A stretch of 64,000 bases of DNA from Desulfomicrobium baculatum DSM 4028 (GTDB lineage Bacteria > Desulfobacterota > Desulfovibrionia > Desulfovibrionales > Desulfomicrobiaceae): NCBI RefSeq assembly GCF_000023225.1, contig NC_013173.1, forward strand, positions 3,288,501 to 3,352,500, in the 5' to 3' direction. The translations under genes were made by a program, and so were the position numbers. Below the pieces are notes generated by a model. That model searched no databases, was not told where the DNA came from, and was given only the letters and a program-made list of their open reading frames with translations. Shown here piece after piece: positions 45,787 to 55,296 of this stretch (its first letter is position 1; each line of letters opens with the position of its first letter).

Positions 45787-46887
45787 ATGAAATCAACGCC
45801 CCTGCCGCCGCCACTGACCGCCCTGGCCGAGCGCATCTCCTCGGAATGCACCGAGTGCAGGGCCTGTCAGACCCGCTGCGCATTCCTGCGGGAGCACGGC
45901 ACGCCCAAGCTCATGGCCGACCTATTGCTGGGCAAGGGCCAAGGCCGCGCCCTGGCCTTTGAGTGCAGCCTGTGCGGACTGTGCGAAACCTTCTGTCCCA
46001 TGCATCTGCCGCTGTCGGATTTTTTTCTGTCCATGCGCAGGGCGGCGCTGGATGCCGGACGCGTCAGCCTGAGTCCGTATCGCGCGCTGCTGAATTACGA
46101 AGCGCTGGGCGCATCCCGGCTCTTTCGGGCCTTCAGGCTGCCTCCCGGAGGGGATACGGTCTTTTTCCCCGGCTGCACTTTTCCAGGAACCAGCCCGGCC
46201 ACGGCGATAGCGCTGTTCCTGCACCTGCAAAAATGCGTGCCGGGTCTGGGCCTGGCCCTGGACTGCTGTTTCAAGCCGTCCCACGACCTGGGCCGCCAGG
46301 ATTTTTTTGAACAGCATTTCGGGGAGCTGCGCACGCGCTTTCTGGCGCGCGGAGTACGCACGGTGCTGGCCGCCTGTCCCAACTGCTTCAAGATGTTCAG
46401 CCAGTATGGCGACGGCCTTGCCGTGAAAACCGTGTACGAGGCGATGGCGGAATATCCGCTCCCCGCGAGGCCGCACGCGCGCGGCCCGGCCATAGTGCAT
46501 ACGCCCTGCCCTTTTCGCGGCCAGACAAGTCTTCAGGAAATCATTTTGGGATGTGCCCAGGGATCGGGCCTGGATGTGGAAAAAACACGGCATGACGGGT
46601 CGCAGAGCCCGTGCTGCGGAGAAGGAGGGGCCGTGGGCGACCTGAAGCCGGAAAACTCCTCAACCTGGGCCATGGGCACCGCTGAACACGCCCAAGGCCG
46701 GATTGTCATCACCACCTGCGCAGGCTGCGTCAAAGCCCTCTCGCCCCACGCCCGTGCGGTGCATCTGCTGGACCTGCTCTTTTTTCCCGCTGAAACACTC
46801 AGCAATGCGTTACCACGGCCTCGAGGTACGGCCGTCTATCTTCACCGCCTTCTTTTCAAATGGCGGGCGCGGCGAATCCTGGACTGA
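45787..46887 (+). CDS. Fe-S protein with two 4Fe-4S motifs and CCG-type domains
   Basis: 366 residues resembling HdrD/GlpC-type electron-transfer subunits. Ferredoxin motifs are C21-x2-C24-x2-C27-x3-C31 and C60-x2-C63-x2-C66-x3-C70. The later part has Cys-rich repeats of CCG-domain type: DCCFKPSHDLG, AACPNCFK, HTPCPFRGQ and SPCCGEGGAVG. Such proteins pass electrons among quinones, thiol-disulfides and flavoproteins. The partner is not in the window. No membrane helix seen, so soluble or peripheral. Convergent with the glycosyltransferase with 4 bases between stops. Confidence 0.8.
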   Translation: MKSTPLPPPLTALAERISSECTECRACQTRCAFLREHGTPKLMADLLLGKGQGRALAFECSLCGLCETFCPMHLPLSDFFLSMRRAALDAGRVSLSPYRALLNYEALGASRLFRAFRLPPGGDTVFFPGCTFPGTSPATAIALFLHLQKCVPGLGLALDCCFKPSHDLGRQDFFEQHFGELRTRFLARGVRTVLAACPNCFKMFSQYGDGLAVKTVYEAMAEYPLPARPHARGPAIVHTPCPFRGQTSLQEIILGCAQGSGLDVEKTRHDGSQSPCCGEGGAVGDLKPENSSTWAMGTAEHAQGRIVITTCAGCVKALSPHARAVHLLDLLFFPAETLSNALPRPRGTAVYLHRLLFKWRARRILD

Positions 46888-46891
46888 CAAG

Positions 46892-47890
46892 TCAGTCCCG
46901 CTTCAGCTCACGAAGCAGCCCGGCCAGAATTCCAGCCACGCGCCTGGATGAGAACCGCTCGGCAACCGCGCGGGCCCGCTCGCACATGACCGGATCCTGG
47001 CCCCGCCGGATCAGACGCAGCATTTCCCGCCGCAGATGCTCCTCATCGACCGTGGCCCAGAGCATCCCGGGCCGAAAATGCGGCAGCATCCTGGCCATGC
47101 GCTCCCCCACCGGTTCCAATTCAAAGCGCAAGGGAATGGAGTTGCGCTCATCCATGAACTCCATGTTCCCGGACCAGCCCGTGGCCAGCACAGGCACGCC
47201 GTGGCTCATGGCCTCGCTCAGGCCGAGCCCCCAGGCCTCGCCACGGTGCGGACTGACATAGGCCAGGGCTCCCTCGTGCAGGGCGGCCATGCGGCCGTCG
47301 GTCAAATCCGAACCCAGGCTGATCACTCCCGGCAAATCATCCAGCGACACATTCTTGCGGTACTGCTTGAGCACCAGGCGAACATCCGGTCCGGCCGCAG
47401 CCCGCACGCGGACAAAAACCCGCAGCAGGGCCTCCAGATTCTTGCGCGGGTTGACGGCGTCCACGATGGAAAAAAAATAGCGTCCCGCACCCAGTCTTTC
47501 CCTCGCCCATGTACGGTCCGCGTCGGTCGGGACAACCGCCTCGACCACATGCGGCAGCACCCGCACCACCCCATGGCCCTGGCCCAGAGCCTGCGCGGAA
47601 AACGCAGAGGCCGTCCACACCGCACGCACCAGCCCAAGTCCGGGCCTGTATATCTTGGGCAGGATGCTCCCTTCCCATACCGCGTAACCGACCACCGGCT
47701 TCTCGCGCAGCACGGGATTGTCTGTGAATATCCGTGGCCAGAAAACGGGATCTTCGTGCACGACGGCCAGATCGGCCTCCTCGGGCCGGTCCACGATCTT
47801 AAATCCGGCCAGGGCCAGACACCGCCGGTAGGCCTCGCCCGCCCGCCGATGGCTGATGTAGTCCGAAAGATGCCACCAGACGCGCGTCAT
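46892..47890 (-). CDS. Glycosyltransferase (GT4-like)
   Basis: 332 residues. C-terminal Rossmann part typical of GT4: VDAVNPRKNLEALLRVF, a VLKQY strand, then GALAYVSPHRGEAWGLGLSEAMSHGVPVLATGWSGNMEFM, the E-x7-E donor-binding region. The N-terminal acceptor domain is short. The start at 47890 forms an ATGA overlap with the methyltransferase-like gene. The acceptor is unknown; operon position after an RND pump suggests an envelope substrate. Confidence 0.82.
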   Translation of the reverse strand: MTRVWWHLSDYISHRRAGEAYRRCLALAGFKIVDRPEEADLAVVHEDPVFWPRIFTDNPVLREKPVVGYAVWEGSILPKIYRPGLGLVRAVWTASAFSAQALGQGHGVVRVLPHVVEAVVPTDADRTWARERLGAGRYFFSIVDAVNPRKNLEALLRVFVRVRAAAGPDVRLVLKQYRKNVSLDDLPGVISLGSDLTDGRMAALHEGALAYVSPHRGEAWGLGLSEAMSHGVPVLATGWSGNMEFMDERNSIPLRFELEPVGERMARMLPHFRPGMLWATVDEEHLRREMLRLIRRGQDPVMCERARAVAERFSSRRVAGILAGLLRELKRD

Positions 47891-48504
47891 CGCACCCCGT
47901 CCTTGCGCCACGGCCAGGGAAAGAACATGGGCGTTGCGCGCTGATAGGCCCGGTACGTCTCCCCGTGAACATGCACGAGCTTGCGCTCCTCCAGCCACGC
48001 CCCCACAAGAACGTAGAGGGAAAGCGTCAGGCTTGTGATCAGATTCGCCGCGTCAAAGTGCCCCGAGTTGGTCCAGAGCACGAGGAGCGCGCCCCCGTAC
48101 CAGGGATGCCGAACCCGCCCCAGAATGCCCGAAGTGCGCAGTTCCGAGGCATAGGGACTGCCCGCGAAGGAACAGCTTGAGCGCAACTGCGCCAGCCCGC
48201 CGACCACGCTCAGGTCATATTCTCTGGCTCCGGCCCAGAAAAGCCACAGGGCCGCGCCAAGCAGGGCAAAGCGCGGCAGGGCGAGCGCGCCGCTCCAGGC
48301 AAAGAGCGCCTCTCCGGCCAGGGAATGTTTGAACAGAAGCAGCGGGACAAGGGTCAGCACGGCCAAACCATTGTAGGCCAGACGATAGAAGGGGCAAAGC
48401 CGGGGAAACAGACCGGAGACCAGGCGCATCCAGGAGGGGCTGATGAGCAGGCTGTGGAGGCCGCCCCAGGCGGCCCAGCCAAAGGCGAGCAGAAGGTGTT
48501 TCAT
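47887..48504 (-). CDS. ICMT/NnrU-like membrane methyltransferase homologue
   Basis: 205 residues with about five hydrophobic segments. The C-terminal block GILGRVRHPWYGGALLVLW, then LEERKLVHVHGETYRAYQRATPMFFPW, matches the isoprenylcysteine carboxyl methyltransferase-like family (RHPxYxG, E-R, Y-x2-Y). The N-terminus (GWAAWGGLHSLLISPSWMRL) is NnrU-like. A membrane methyltransferase acting on lipid or membrane-embedded substrate is plausible. ATGA overlaps with both neighbours show strict coupling. Confidence 0.72.
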   Translation of the reverse strand: MKHLLLAFGWAAWGGLHSLLISPSWMRLVSGLFPRLCPFYRLAYNGLAVLTLVPLLLFKHSLAGEALFAWSGALALPRFALLGAALWLFWAGAREYDLSVVGGLAQLRSSCSFAGSPYASELRTSGILGRVRHPWYGGALLVLWTNSGHFDAANLITSLTLSLYVLVGAWLEERKLVHVHGETYRAYQRATPMFFPWPWRKDGVR

Positions 48505-51500
48505 TTCACCAGAGAATCCCCGCCCTCCAGATTGCGCCCGATCTCGTCCTTTTCGCGGTCATGGGAGTGATCGCGGGCCACAAGCATGTAGATGGAAGGG
48601 ATGATGAACAGGGTGAACAAAGTGCCGATGGCTATGCCGCCAACCAGGACCAGACCGATGGAATTTCGGGCCGCCGCGCCAGCGCCCGTGACCAGGGTCA
48701 AGGGGAAGTGCCCGGCGATGGTCGCACCCGTGGTCATCAGAATGGGGCGCAGGCGGGTCAGGGCAGCTTCATGCACGGCCTCGCGCTTGGAACGCCCGAG
48801 TTTCTGCAACTGGTTGGCGAACTCGACGATGAGGATGCCGTTCTTGGAGACCAGCCCCACCAGGGTGACCAGGCCGACCTGGGAATAGATGTTCATGGTC
48901 GTGGTCCAGCCTGCCGTCCAGAAGGCCACGTTCGGGTCGGGCATCTTCAGGAAGGTGAAGATGAGGGATCCGAAAACGGCCAGCGGCACCGACCCGGCCA
49001 GGATGACGAAGGGATCGCGGAAACTGTTGAATTGCGCGGCCAGCACCAGAAAAATGAGCACCACGGCCAGGCCGAAGGCGGTCAGGAACTTGTTGCCTTC
49101 GGTCCTGAGCTGGCGCGAATCTCCGGTGTAATCGAGCACGTAGCCCTGGGGCAGAATCTTGACGGCCTCGTCCTCCAGAAAGCGCAGGGCTTCATCCAGG
49201 GGACGGACGGCCACACCGCTGATCTTCACGGCGTTGAGCTGCTGAAAACGGTTCAGGGAACGGGCCACGGTCGTTTCCTTGATGGTCGCCACGGAGGACA
49301 GGGGCACGAGCACGCCATCCGGTCCGGTGACGTGGATGTTGCTCAGTTGGTCCGGAGTCAGCCGGTCGACCCGCTGCACCTGCGGGATGACCTTGTAGCT
49401 GCGGCCGTCGATGTTGAACCGGTTCACGTAGTTGCCGCCCATCATGGCGCTGACGTCGCCGCCCACGGACGCGAGGCTCAGGCCCATGGCCGCGACCTTG
49501 TCGCGGTCGATGACCAGTTCGGCCTGGGGCTGGTCGATTTTGACGTCGATGAGCGGCGGGAAGGCGAACATGCCGCTCTGCATGGCCTTGACCTGGATCT
49601 GCCGGGCGAAGTTCAGGATCTCTTCCTGATCCGCCGTGGAGGCGAGGATGAATTCCACCGGAAAATCGCCGCCACCGGGCAGCGCCGGCGGCGTGACCGG
49701 AAACATCTGGATCCCCGGAATGGCGGCGAGGCCGGCTTGCACTTCGGGCAAAATCTCGTCCACGGTCCGCTCCCGCTGTTCCCACGGCGAAACAACCAGG
49801 CCGCAGAACCCGCTGGACGGGAACGTGACCTGGAAGGTGAACTGGGCCTCCGGTGTATCCATGAAGACCTTGTTGGCCGCCGCCGCGTACACGCTGGTCT
49901 GATCCAGGGTCGAATCGGCCGAGGCGTCGAGGATGCCGAAGATGACGCCCTGGTCCTCGGACGGGGCCAGCTCCGTGGCCGACATGATGAACATGGGCAC
50001 GGTCAGTCCGCTGATGACGATCCAGATCAGGTACATGGCCGGACGGGCATTGAGCGTCCCATCCAGCAGGCGCCCGTAGAAGCGGCGCAGCCGGGCGAAA
50101 TCACGCGAAATGCGTCCGGCCAGTCCATGCTCTTCCAGGCCCGGCTTCAAAAGCTTGGCGGACATGAGCGGGGACAGGGTCAGGGCCACGATGCCGGAAA
50201 TGGTCACGGCCCCGGCCAGGGTGAAGGCGAACTCGCGGAACAGGGAGCCGGTCAGTCCGCCCTGTAACCCGATGGGCGCATAGACCGCGGCCAGGGTGAT
50301 GGTCATGGCGATAAGCGGCCCGATCAGCTCGCGCGCGCCAAGAATGGCGGCGTCCAGCGGCGTTTGCCCCTCGGAAATATGGCGCTCCACATTCTCGACG
50401 ACCACGATGGCGTCATCGACCACAAGCCCCACGGACAGCACCACAGCCAGGAGCGTGAGCAGGTTCACCGTGAACCCGAATATCTGCATCAGGAATACGG
50501 CGCCGATCAGGGACAGCGGGATGGCGATGACCGGAATGAGCACGGCCCGAAAGGAGCCTATGAACAGAAAAATGATGACCACGACGATAAGCAGCGTGTC
50601 GCCAAGGGTCTTCAAAACCTCGTGGATGGCGCTGTTGATGTATTCCGTGGCGTCGTAGGCGATGCGGCCCTTCATGCCCGAAGGCAGAGTGCTCTGGATG
50701 GCTTCCATCTCCGTGCGCACCAGACCGATGACATCGATGGAGTTTGCATTCGGCAAAGGCCAGACGCCGATGAAGACTGCGGTTTCGCCGGTGAAGCGTA
50801 CCTCCGCGCCGTAGTCTTCCGCGCCGAGGGCGACGTCCGCGATGTCCCCGAGACGGACCACGGCTCCGTTCTCCTCGCGGATGGCCAGCTGTTTGAATTC
50901 ATCGGCCGAACGCAGATCCGTATCCGCCGTGAGGTTGATCTGCACCAGCTCGCCCTTGGTCTGGCCCAGGGCGGAGAGGTAGTTGTTGGCGGCCAGGGCC
51001 TGGCGCACCGCCGCCGGGGTCACGTTCAGGGCGGCCATGCGGTCGGGCTTGAGCCAGATGCGCATGGCGAAGGTCCGCGCGCCCAGAATGTCGGCCCGCT
51101 GCACGCCGGAGAGGGCGGAGAGGCGGGGCTGGATCACGCGCATGAGATAGTCCGTGATCTGGTTCTGCTCCAGATCCGGGGAGGTGAAGCTCAGGTAGGC
51201 CGAGGCGAACTGGCTGTCCGCCGACTCCACGTTCAGGATGGGCACCTCGGCCTCGGGCGGGAGATCTCCGCGCACCTGATCGACCTTGGCGCTGATCTCG
51301 GACAGGGCCTCGATCGGGTCATAGTTGAGCTTCAGCCGGACGTTGATGGTCGACAGGTTCTGGGCGCTCTGGGACTGGATGTAGTCGATGCCGTCGGCCG
51401 CGGCGATGGCCCGCTCCAGGGGGGTGGTGATGAACCCGCGCACCAGCTCGGCACTGGCGCCGACATAGGTCGTGGTCACGGTGACCATGGCGTTGTCGCT

Positions 51501-51617
51501 GCGCGGATACTGGCGGACCGAAAGGGAAAAGATCGCCTGCAACCCGGCGAGGATGATGAGCAGGTTGATGACCAGGGCCAGCACCGGACGACGAATGAAA
51601 ATATCGGTGAATTTCAT
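48501..51617 (-). CDS. RND efflux pump inner-membrane transporter (HAE1/AcrB type)
   Basis: 1038 residues, normal for AcrB-like pumps: 12 membrane helices and two large periplasmic loops. The proton-relay Asp pair is in LSVGLVVDDAIVVVENVERH near residue 400. Starts FTDIFIRRPVLALVINLLII; the second half has FGSLIFTFLK and GLVTLVGLVSKNGILIVEFANQ, both classic. A proton-driven exporter of drugs, detergents or metabolites. Placed 43 bases after its fusion protein; no outer-membrane channel gene is present here. Confidence 0.95.
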   Translation of the reverse strand: MKFTDIFIRRPVLALVINLLIILAGLQAIFSLSVRQYPRSDNAMVTVTTTYVGASAELVRGFITTPLERAIAAADGIDYIQSQSAQNLSTINVRLKLNYDPIEALSEISAKVDQVRGDLPPEAEVPILNVESADSQFASAYLSFTSPDLEQNQITDYLMRVIQPRLSALSGVQRADILGARTFAMRIWLKPDRMAALNVTPAAVRQALAANNYLSALGQTKGELVQINLTADTDLRSADEFKQLAIREENGAVVRLGDIADVALGAEDYGAEVRFTGETAVFIGVWPLPNANSIDVIGLVRTEMEAIQSTLPSGMKGRIAYDATEYINSAIHEVLKTLGDTLLIVVVIIFLFIGSFRAVLIPVIAIPLSLIGAVFLMQIFGFTVNLLTLLAVVLSVGLVVDDAIVVVENVERHISEGQTPLDAAILGARELIGPLIAMTITLAAVYAPIGLQGGLTGSLFREFAFTLAGAVTISGIVALTLSPLMSAKLLKPGLEEHGLAGRISRDFARLRRFYGRLLDGTLNARPAMYLIWIVISGLTVPMFIMSATELAPSEDQGVIFGILDASADSTLDQTSVYAAAANKVFMDTPEAQFTFQVTFPSSGFCGLVVSPWEQRERTVDEILPEVQAGLAAIPGIQMFPVTPPALPGGGDFPVEFILASTADQEEILNFARQIQVKAMQSGMFAFPPLIDVKIDQPQAELVIDRDKVAAMGLSLASVGGDVSAMMGGNYVNRFNIDGRSYKVIPQVQRVDRLTPDQLSNIHVTGPDGVLVPLSSVATIKETTVARSLNRFQQLNAVKISGVAVRPLDEALRFLEDEAVKILPQGYVLDYTGDSRQLRTEGNKFLTAFGLAVVLIFLVLAAQFNSFRDPFVILAGSVPLAVFGSLIFTFLKMPDPNVAFWTAGWTTTMNIYSQVGLVTLVGLVSKNGILIVEFANQLQKLGRSKREAVHEAALTRLRPILMTTGATIAGHFPLTLVTGAGAAARNSIGLVLVGGIAIGTLFTLFIIPSIYMLVARDHSHDREKDEIGRNLEGGDSLVK

Positions 51618-51660
51618 GGGGTGATCGCGTGAAAATGTTGCTCGAAGGTTTTGGCCCGCA

Positions 51661-52785
51661 TCAGGAATTTTCCGGCGTGGGCGCGATCTTGAATTCGGGA
51701 TTCAGGGCATTGTCCACAATCACGGACTGGCCGTTGCGGTACTTGAAGACTCCGGTGCTGACGACGGTCTGCCCGGGCGCTACCCCTCGGGTCACGGTCA
51801 CGAAATCGCCGCGCCGCTCGCCCAGGGTCACGAACTGCTGCCGCAGCACGAGGCCTTGCGTGCCGTTCCCTTCGGCCTGCTCGACCACAAAGACCGAATC
51901 GCTGTATGCCGCGAACAGCACGGCGGTGGCGGGCACGAGCGTCACGTCCTGCCGTGCGGGCAGGACCACTCCCGCGTTCACGAACATGCCGGGGCGCAGG
52001 ATCTCTGCGGGGTTGTCGAACACGGCCTGCATGCGCACGGTGCGGGTCGCGCTGTCGGCCAAAGGCTCCATGGCCACGAGGCGGCCTTCCAGGGTCTGTC
52101 CTGGCAGAGCGTCGGAGGTCACGCGGACGGTGTAACCGGTCCGCACCTGTCCAACCTGCTGCTGGGGCAGCACGAACTCGACGTAAACGGAGTCCAGCCG
52201 CTGCAGCGTGGCGACCTTGTCGGCATCCCCCAGATTCTGGCCCAGATTCACATGGCGCAGGCCCAGCGTTCCGGCAAAGGGGGCGCGGATTGTTTTCTTG
52301 GCGATGACGGCCCTGAGCGCGTCCATTTGCGCCAAAATCTGACGGTGTTCGGCCAGGGCCACGTCATACTCGGATTTGGCGGTGGAGTGCTGAGCCAGAA
52401 GGGTTTCGATCCTTTTCAAGCTGATGCGGGCCAGATTTTCGCTGGCCTCCAGGGCCCGCAGCTGCGCGTTTTCCTGAGAGACATCCAGTTGCACGAGCAC
52501 TTCCCCGGCTTCGACCCGCTCTCCGGAGTCGAAATCGATGCGCACGACCTTGCCCGGAATTTCGGCGGTCAGGGTCACGCCCTGCACGGGGGTGACCGAA
52601 CCCACCGCGCGCAACACCGTCTCCCAGGACGCGCTGGTGGCGTTGGCCGTGGAGATTACCGCCGGGGGCATGACAAAGGATTCGCCCTGGGCGATCATTT
52701 TTCTGATCTGCAAGGCCTTGATTCCGACCAAGGCACCGGCCACAACTACGACAAGAAGAACAGCAAGAAGAATTTTTTTGATCAT
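51661..52785 (-). CDS. RND membrane fusion protein (periplasmic adaptor)
   Basis: 374 residues. An N-terminal anchor helix (KKILLAVLLVVVVAGALVGI), a lipoyl half (VTLTAEIPGKVVRIDFDSGERVEAGEVLVQLD), a helical hairpin near 105-155, the matching lipoyl half (IRAPFAGTLGLRHVNLGQNL), and a beta-barrel region after 200. There is no lipobox, so it is held by the helix. First gene of the leftward operon with the RND pump, ICMT-like and GT4 genes. Confidence 0.92.
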   Translation of the reverse strand: MIKKILLAVLLVVVVAGALVGIKALQIRKMIAQGESFVMPPAVISTANATSASWETVLRAVGSVTPVQGVTLTAEIPGKVVRIDFDSGERVEAGEVLVQLDVSQENAQLRALEASENLARISLKRIETLLAQHSTAKSEYDVALAEHRQILAQMDALRAVIAKKTIRAPFAGTLGLRHVNLGQNLGDADKVATLQRLDSVYVEFVLPQQQVGQVRTGYTVRVTSDALPGQTLEGRLVAMEPLADSATRTVRMQAVFDNPAEILRPGMFVNAGVVLPARQDVTLVPATAVLFAAYSDSVFVVEQAEGNGTQGLVLRQQFVTLGERRGDFVTVTRGVAPGQTVVSTGVFKYRNGQSVIVDNALNPEFKIAPTPENS

Positions 52786-53099
52786 GGGAGTCTACGGATT
52801 GAAGTTGATCCATTTTCCGCCTTCTGGCGGCCAATGACGCCATCTACAGGCAAACATGCCCTCCGTAAATACCTGAGCGCGCAATATGCGGCCTGACGCA
52901 GAACGCATTCGGCGCAACCTCCATCCGAACGGACGGATCATTGCTTGCCCGTTCGGAACTTCCCCCAGCCCGGCGACAATCGCTTGATGTTGTGGTATTG
53001 TTCAGCGATTCTCTTCTTCACACGTCGTGCGCCCACGCGCTCAAGCCGGACTCCCGCCCCTGCGGGCAAATCGTAACGCTCCCAAGGAGGTGCCCCCCA
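52786..53099. other. Divergent intergenic region, RND operon versus lipocalin
   Basis: About 310 bases with no gene supported. It must hold both promoters; I could not pick a convincing one. Confidence 0.4.
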
Positions 53100-53615
53100 A
53101 TGCTGAAAAACTTCACCATGCTCTTTGCCCTGTTTCTCGCCGGATGCGTGAGCATGCCGGAGAATGTGCGGCCCGTGGAAAATTTCCGTTTAGATGACTA
53201 TCTTGGAAAATGGTACGAAATCGCCAGACTCGATCATTCCTTCGAACGCGGGCTGAGCCGGGTATCGGCGGAATACACGCTCCGGGATGACGGAGGCGTC
53301 AAGGTGGTCAATCGCGGATACTCCGCAAAGGAAGGAAAATGGAAGGATGTCGAAGGAAAGGCATACTTCGTTCAAAGCCCGGACCAGGGCTATTTGAAGG
53401 TGTCTTTTTTCGGCCCCTTTTACGGGTCCTACATCGTCTTTGAACTTGACCACGAACAGTACCAATACGCGCTCGTCAGCGGGCCAAACACCTCATACCT
53501 CTGGATTCTGGCCCGCACACCGACGCTCAGTGACGGCATCCGGGACGAGCTCGTCAAAAAAGCGGCGGCGCGCGGTTTTGATACGAGCGCACTCATCTTT
53601 GTCGAACATGAATGA
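53100..53615 (+). CDS. blc: Lipocalin lipoprotein (Blc-like)
   Basis: 171 residues. The signal ends in the lipobox LAGC at 15-18, so a membrane-anchored lipoprotein. The lipocalin motif is LDDYLGKWYEIARLDHSFERGLSRVSAEYTLRDDGGVKVVNRGY, followed by FGPFYGSYIVFELDHEQYQYALVSGP and LWILARTP. It binds hydrophobic ligands, in E. coli lysophospholipids. The ATG at 53100 is 9 bases after AAGGAGG. Possibly co-transcribed with the PAS protein and cardiolipin synthase. Confidence 0.92.
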   Translation: MLKNFTMLFALFLAGCVSMPENVRPVENFRLDDYLGKWYEIARLDHSFERGLSRVSAEYTLRDDGGVKVVNRGYSAKEGKWKDVEGKAYFVQSPDQGYLKVSFFGPFYGSYIVFELDHEQYQYALVSGPNTSYLWILARTPTLSDGIRDELVKKAAARGFDTSALIFVEHE

Positions 53616-53715
53616 TCAAAAAATCACTGGCCCTGTCCGGGCCAAAATGCATACTATGACGGAAACGACGGCCAGGCGCACTCAAAGAGACTGTCGGGAA
53701 TCAGGAGCACGGGGC

Positions 53716-55254
53716 ATGAACGGATCTTGTTTCGAAGAAGCGGACTTGTTGAACGTCTGTCAGGAAAGCATCGACTACCAGGGCATTGTCAGACACATCA
53801 ACGACGGTGTGCTCATTCTGCGTGAGGGCAACATCATCTTCACCAACGGCGCGTTCTGCGAAATCGTCGGTGCCAACCTGACGGAGTTGCTGGGCAAGCC
53901 GTTCACGGATCTGGTCATTCCTGACGACCGGGAACGGGTGGAGCGGCATTGCGTCGACAAGCTCTACACTTCCGACCTCTCAAACCGGATCGAATTCTCC
54001 ATTTCGAGGCCCGGCGAAGACGCCATCGTGGAAATGAAGCTGACCGTGGTCGAATGCGGCGGAGGCCCGGCCATTCTCGCCGCCATCACCGACATCACCG
54101 AGCGCCGCAAGACCCGCATCGAGTTGCAGCGCGTCAAGGACCGGCTGGAAAGCATCCTGCACGCCTTGAATGACGTGGTCGTCTCCCTCTCACCCACGGA
54201 CCAGTCGATCCTGGCCATCAACCCGGCCGCCGAAGCCCTGTACGGCATTCCCAGGCGCGCCTTCAACGCCGGCGAGATGCAACTCATGCATTTCGTGCAT
54301 CCCGAAGACCGGGAGGCGGTGAGCAAGTACTACCGGTCACTGGTGGACGACGAGTTCGGCGAGATGCAATACCGTATCATCAGCAGCAACGGACGCATCA
54401 AATGGGTCCATGATGAAGGGCACCTGGTTTACTGCACCACCAGGTCGATCCGCCGCCTCGACCACGTCATCCGCGACATCACCGAGCAAAAGGAAGCCTT
54501 GGACGCCCTGACCCGCAGCGAGGAAAAATACCGCGATTTCTTCCAGAGCACCAAGGACATGGCCTATTCCGTGACCCCGGACGGAACCTTCATCGACATC
54601 AACGAGGCCGGCATCCAGATGCTCGGCTTCACCGACCGCGAGGAAGCCCTGGCCAGCAATCTCAAGGATTTTTACGAGAACCTGTCCGAGCGGGCAGATC
54701 TGCTGGCCCAGATCAATGAAGAAGGGTTCGTCACGGACAAGCATGTCCGCTTCCGCCTCAAAGACGGCCGCTCCATCGAGGTGGCCATCACGGCCCGGGC
54801 CAAGACCGACGATTCCGGTTACCTGCTCTATTACGAGGGCATCGCGCACAACATCACCCAGGCCATGGAAGACCAGCGCAACCGGGTGCTCAGAAACGCC
54901 GCCGGGGGCATGTGCCATTATCTGAACACGCACCTCATGCACATCGTCAACGCCAAAGACGGCATCAGGGAAGAGATCGAGAGCCTCGAAGAGACCGCGC
55001 CCGCCCTGTCCGAAGCGGCCAGGGAAACATGGACGGCCGCCATCTCTTCCCTGAACGCCTATTGCGAAGGGCTCGACCTTGCCTATCGCAAGATCACGGC
55101 CGTGACCAAAGCCTTCAATTCCGCCTTTCTGACCTACAAGGAGGAATCCTATCTGGACAAGGCCATCCTGGACATCTTCAATTCCTGTCTTGGGGACCCG
55201 CTGGATTGCGTCACGCAAGCACCCCCGCCCAGGAAAAAGGATGCGGATACATGA
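53716..55254 (+). CDS. Multi-PAS signalling protein with degenerate kinase-like C-terminus
   Basis: About 512 residues from the ATG at 53716, which has AGGAG 8 bases upstream; an earlier in-frame ATG at 53608 overlaps the lipocalin stop but lacks a site. Three PAS domains follow one another (near 15-125, 130-265 and 270-385), each ended by I(T/R)DITE- or HNITQ-type PAC segments. The remaining ~110 residues begin RNRVLRNAAGGMCHYLNTHLMHI, which looks like a His-kinase dimerisation helix (CHYLN for AHEFN), but no ATP-binding domain follows. It may be phosphorylated or signal by another kinase, or be a pure sensor scaffold. Confidence 0.75.
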   Translation: MNGSCFEEADLLNVCQESIDYQGIVRHINDGVLILREGNIIFTNGAFCEIVGANLTELLGKPFTDLVIPDDRERVERHCVDKLYTSDLSNRIEFSISRPGEDAIVEMKLTVVECGGGPAILAAITDITERRKTRIELQRVKDRLESILHALNDVVVSLSPTDQSILAINPAAEALYGIPRRAFNAGEMQLMHFVHPEDREAVSKYYRSLVDDEFGEMQYRIISSNGRIKWVHDEGHLVYCTTRSIRRLDHVIRDITEQKEALDALTRSEEKYRDFFQSTKDMAYSVTPDGTFIDINEAGIQMLGFTDREEALASNLKDFYENLSERADLLAQINEEGFVTDKHVRFRLKDGRSIEVAITARAKTDDSGYLLYYEGIAHNITQAMEDQRNRVLRNAAGGMCHYLNTHLMHIVNAKDGIREEIESLEETAPALSEAARETWTAAISSLNAYCEGLDLAYRKITAVTKAFNSAFLTYKEESYLDKAILDIFNSCLGDPLDCVTQAPPPRKKDADT

Positions 55255-55296
55255 CACGCGCGGCAGCTCGGCCCTGCCGCCGCAGGTGAGCCAGGC

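Noticed and set aside
53608-53715. Longer start of the PAS protein overlapping the lipocalin stop
   Set aside because: Not excluded, but it lacks a ribosome site, while AGGAG lies 8 bases before ATG 53716.
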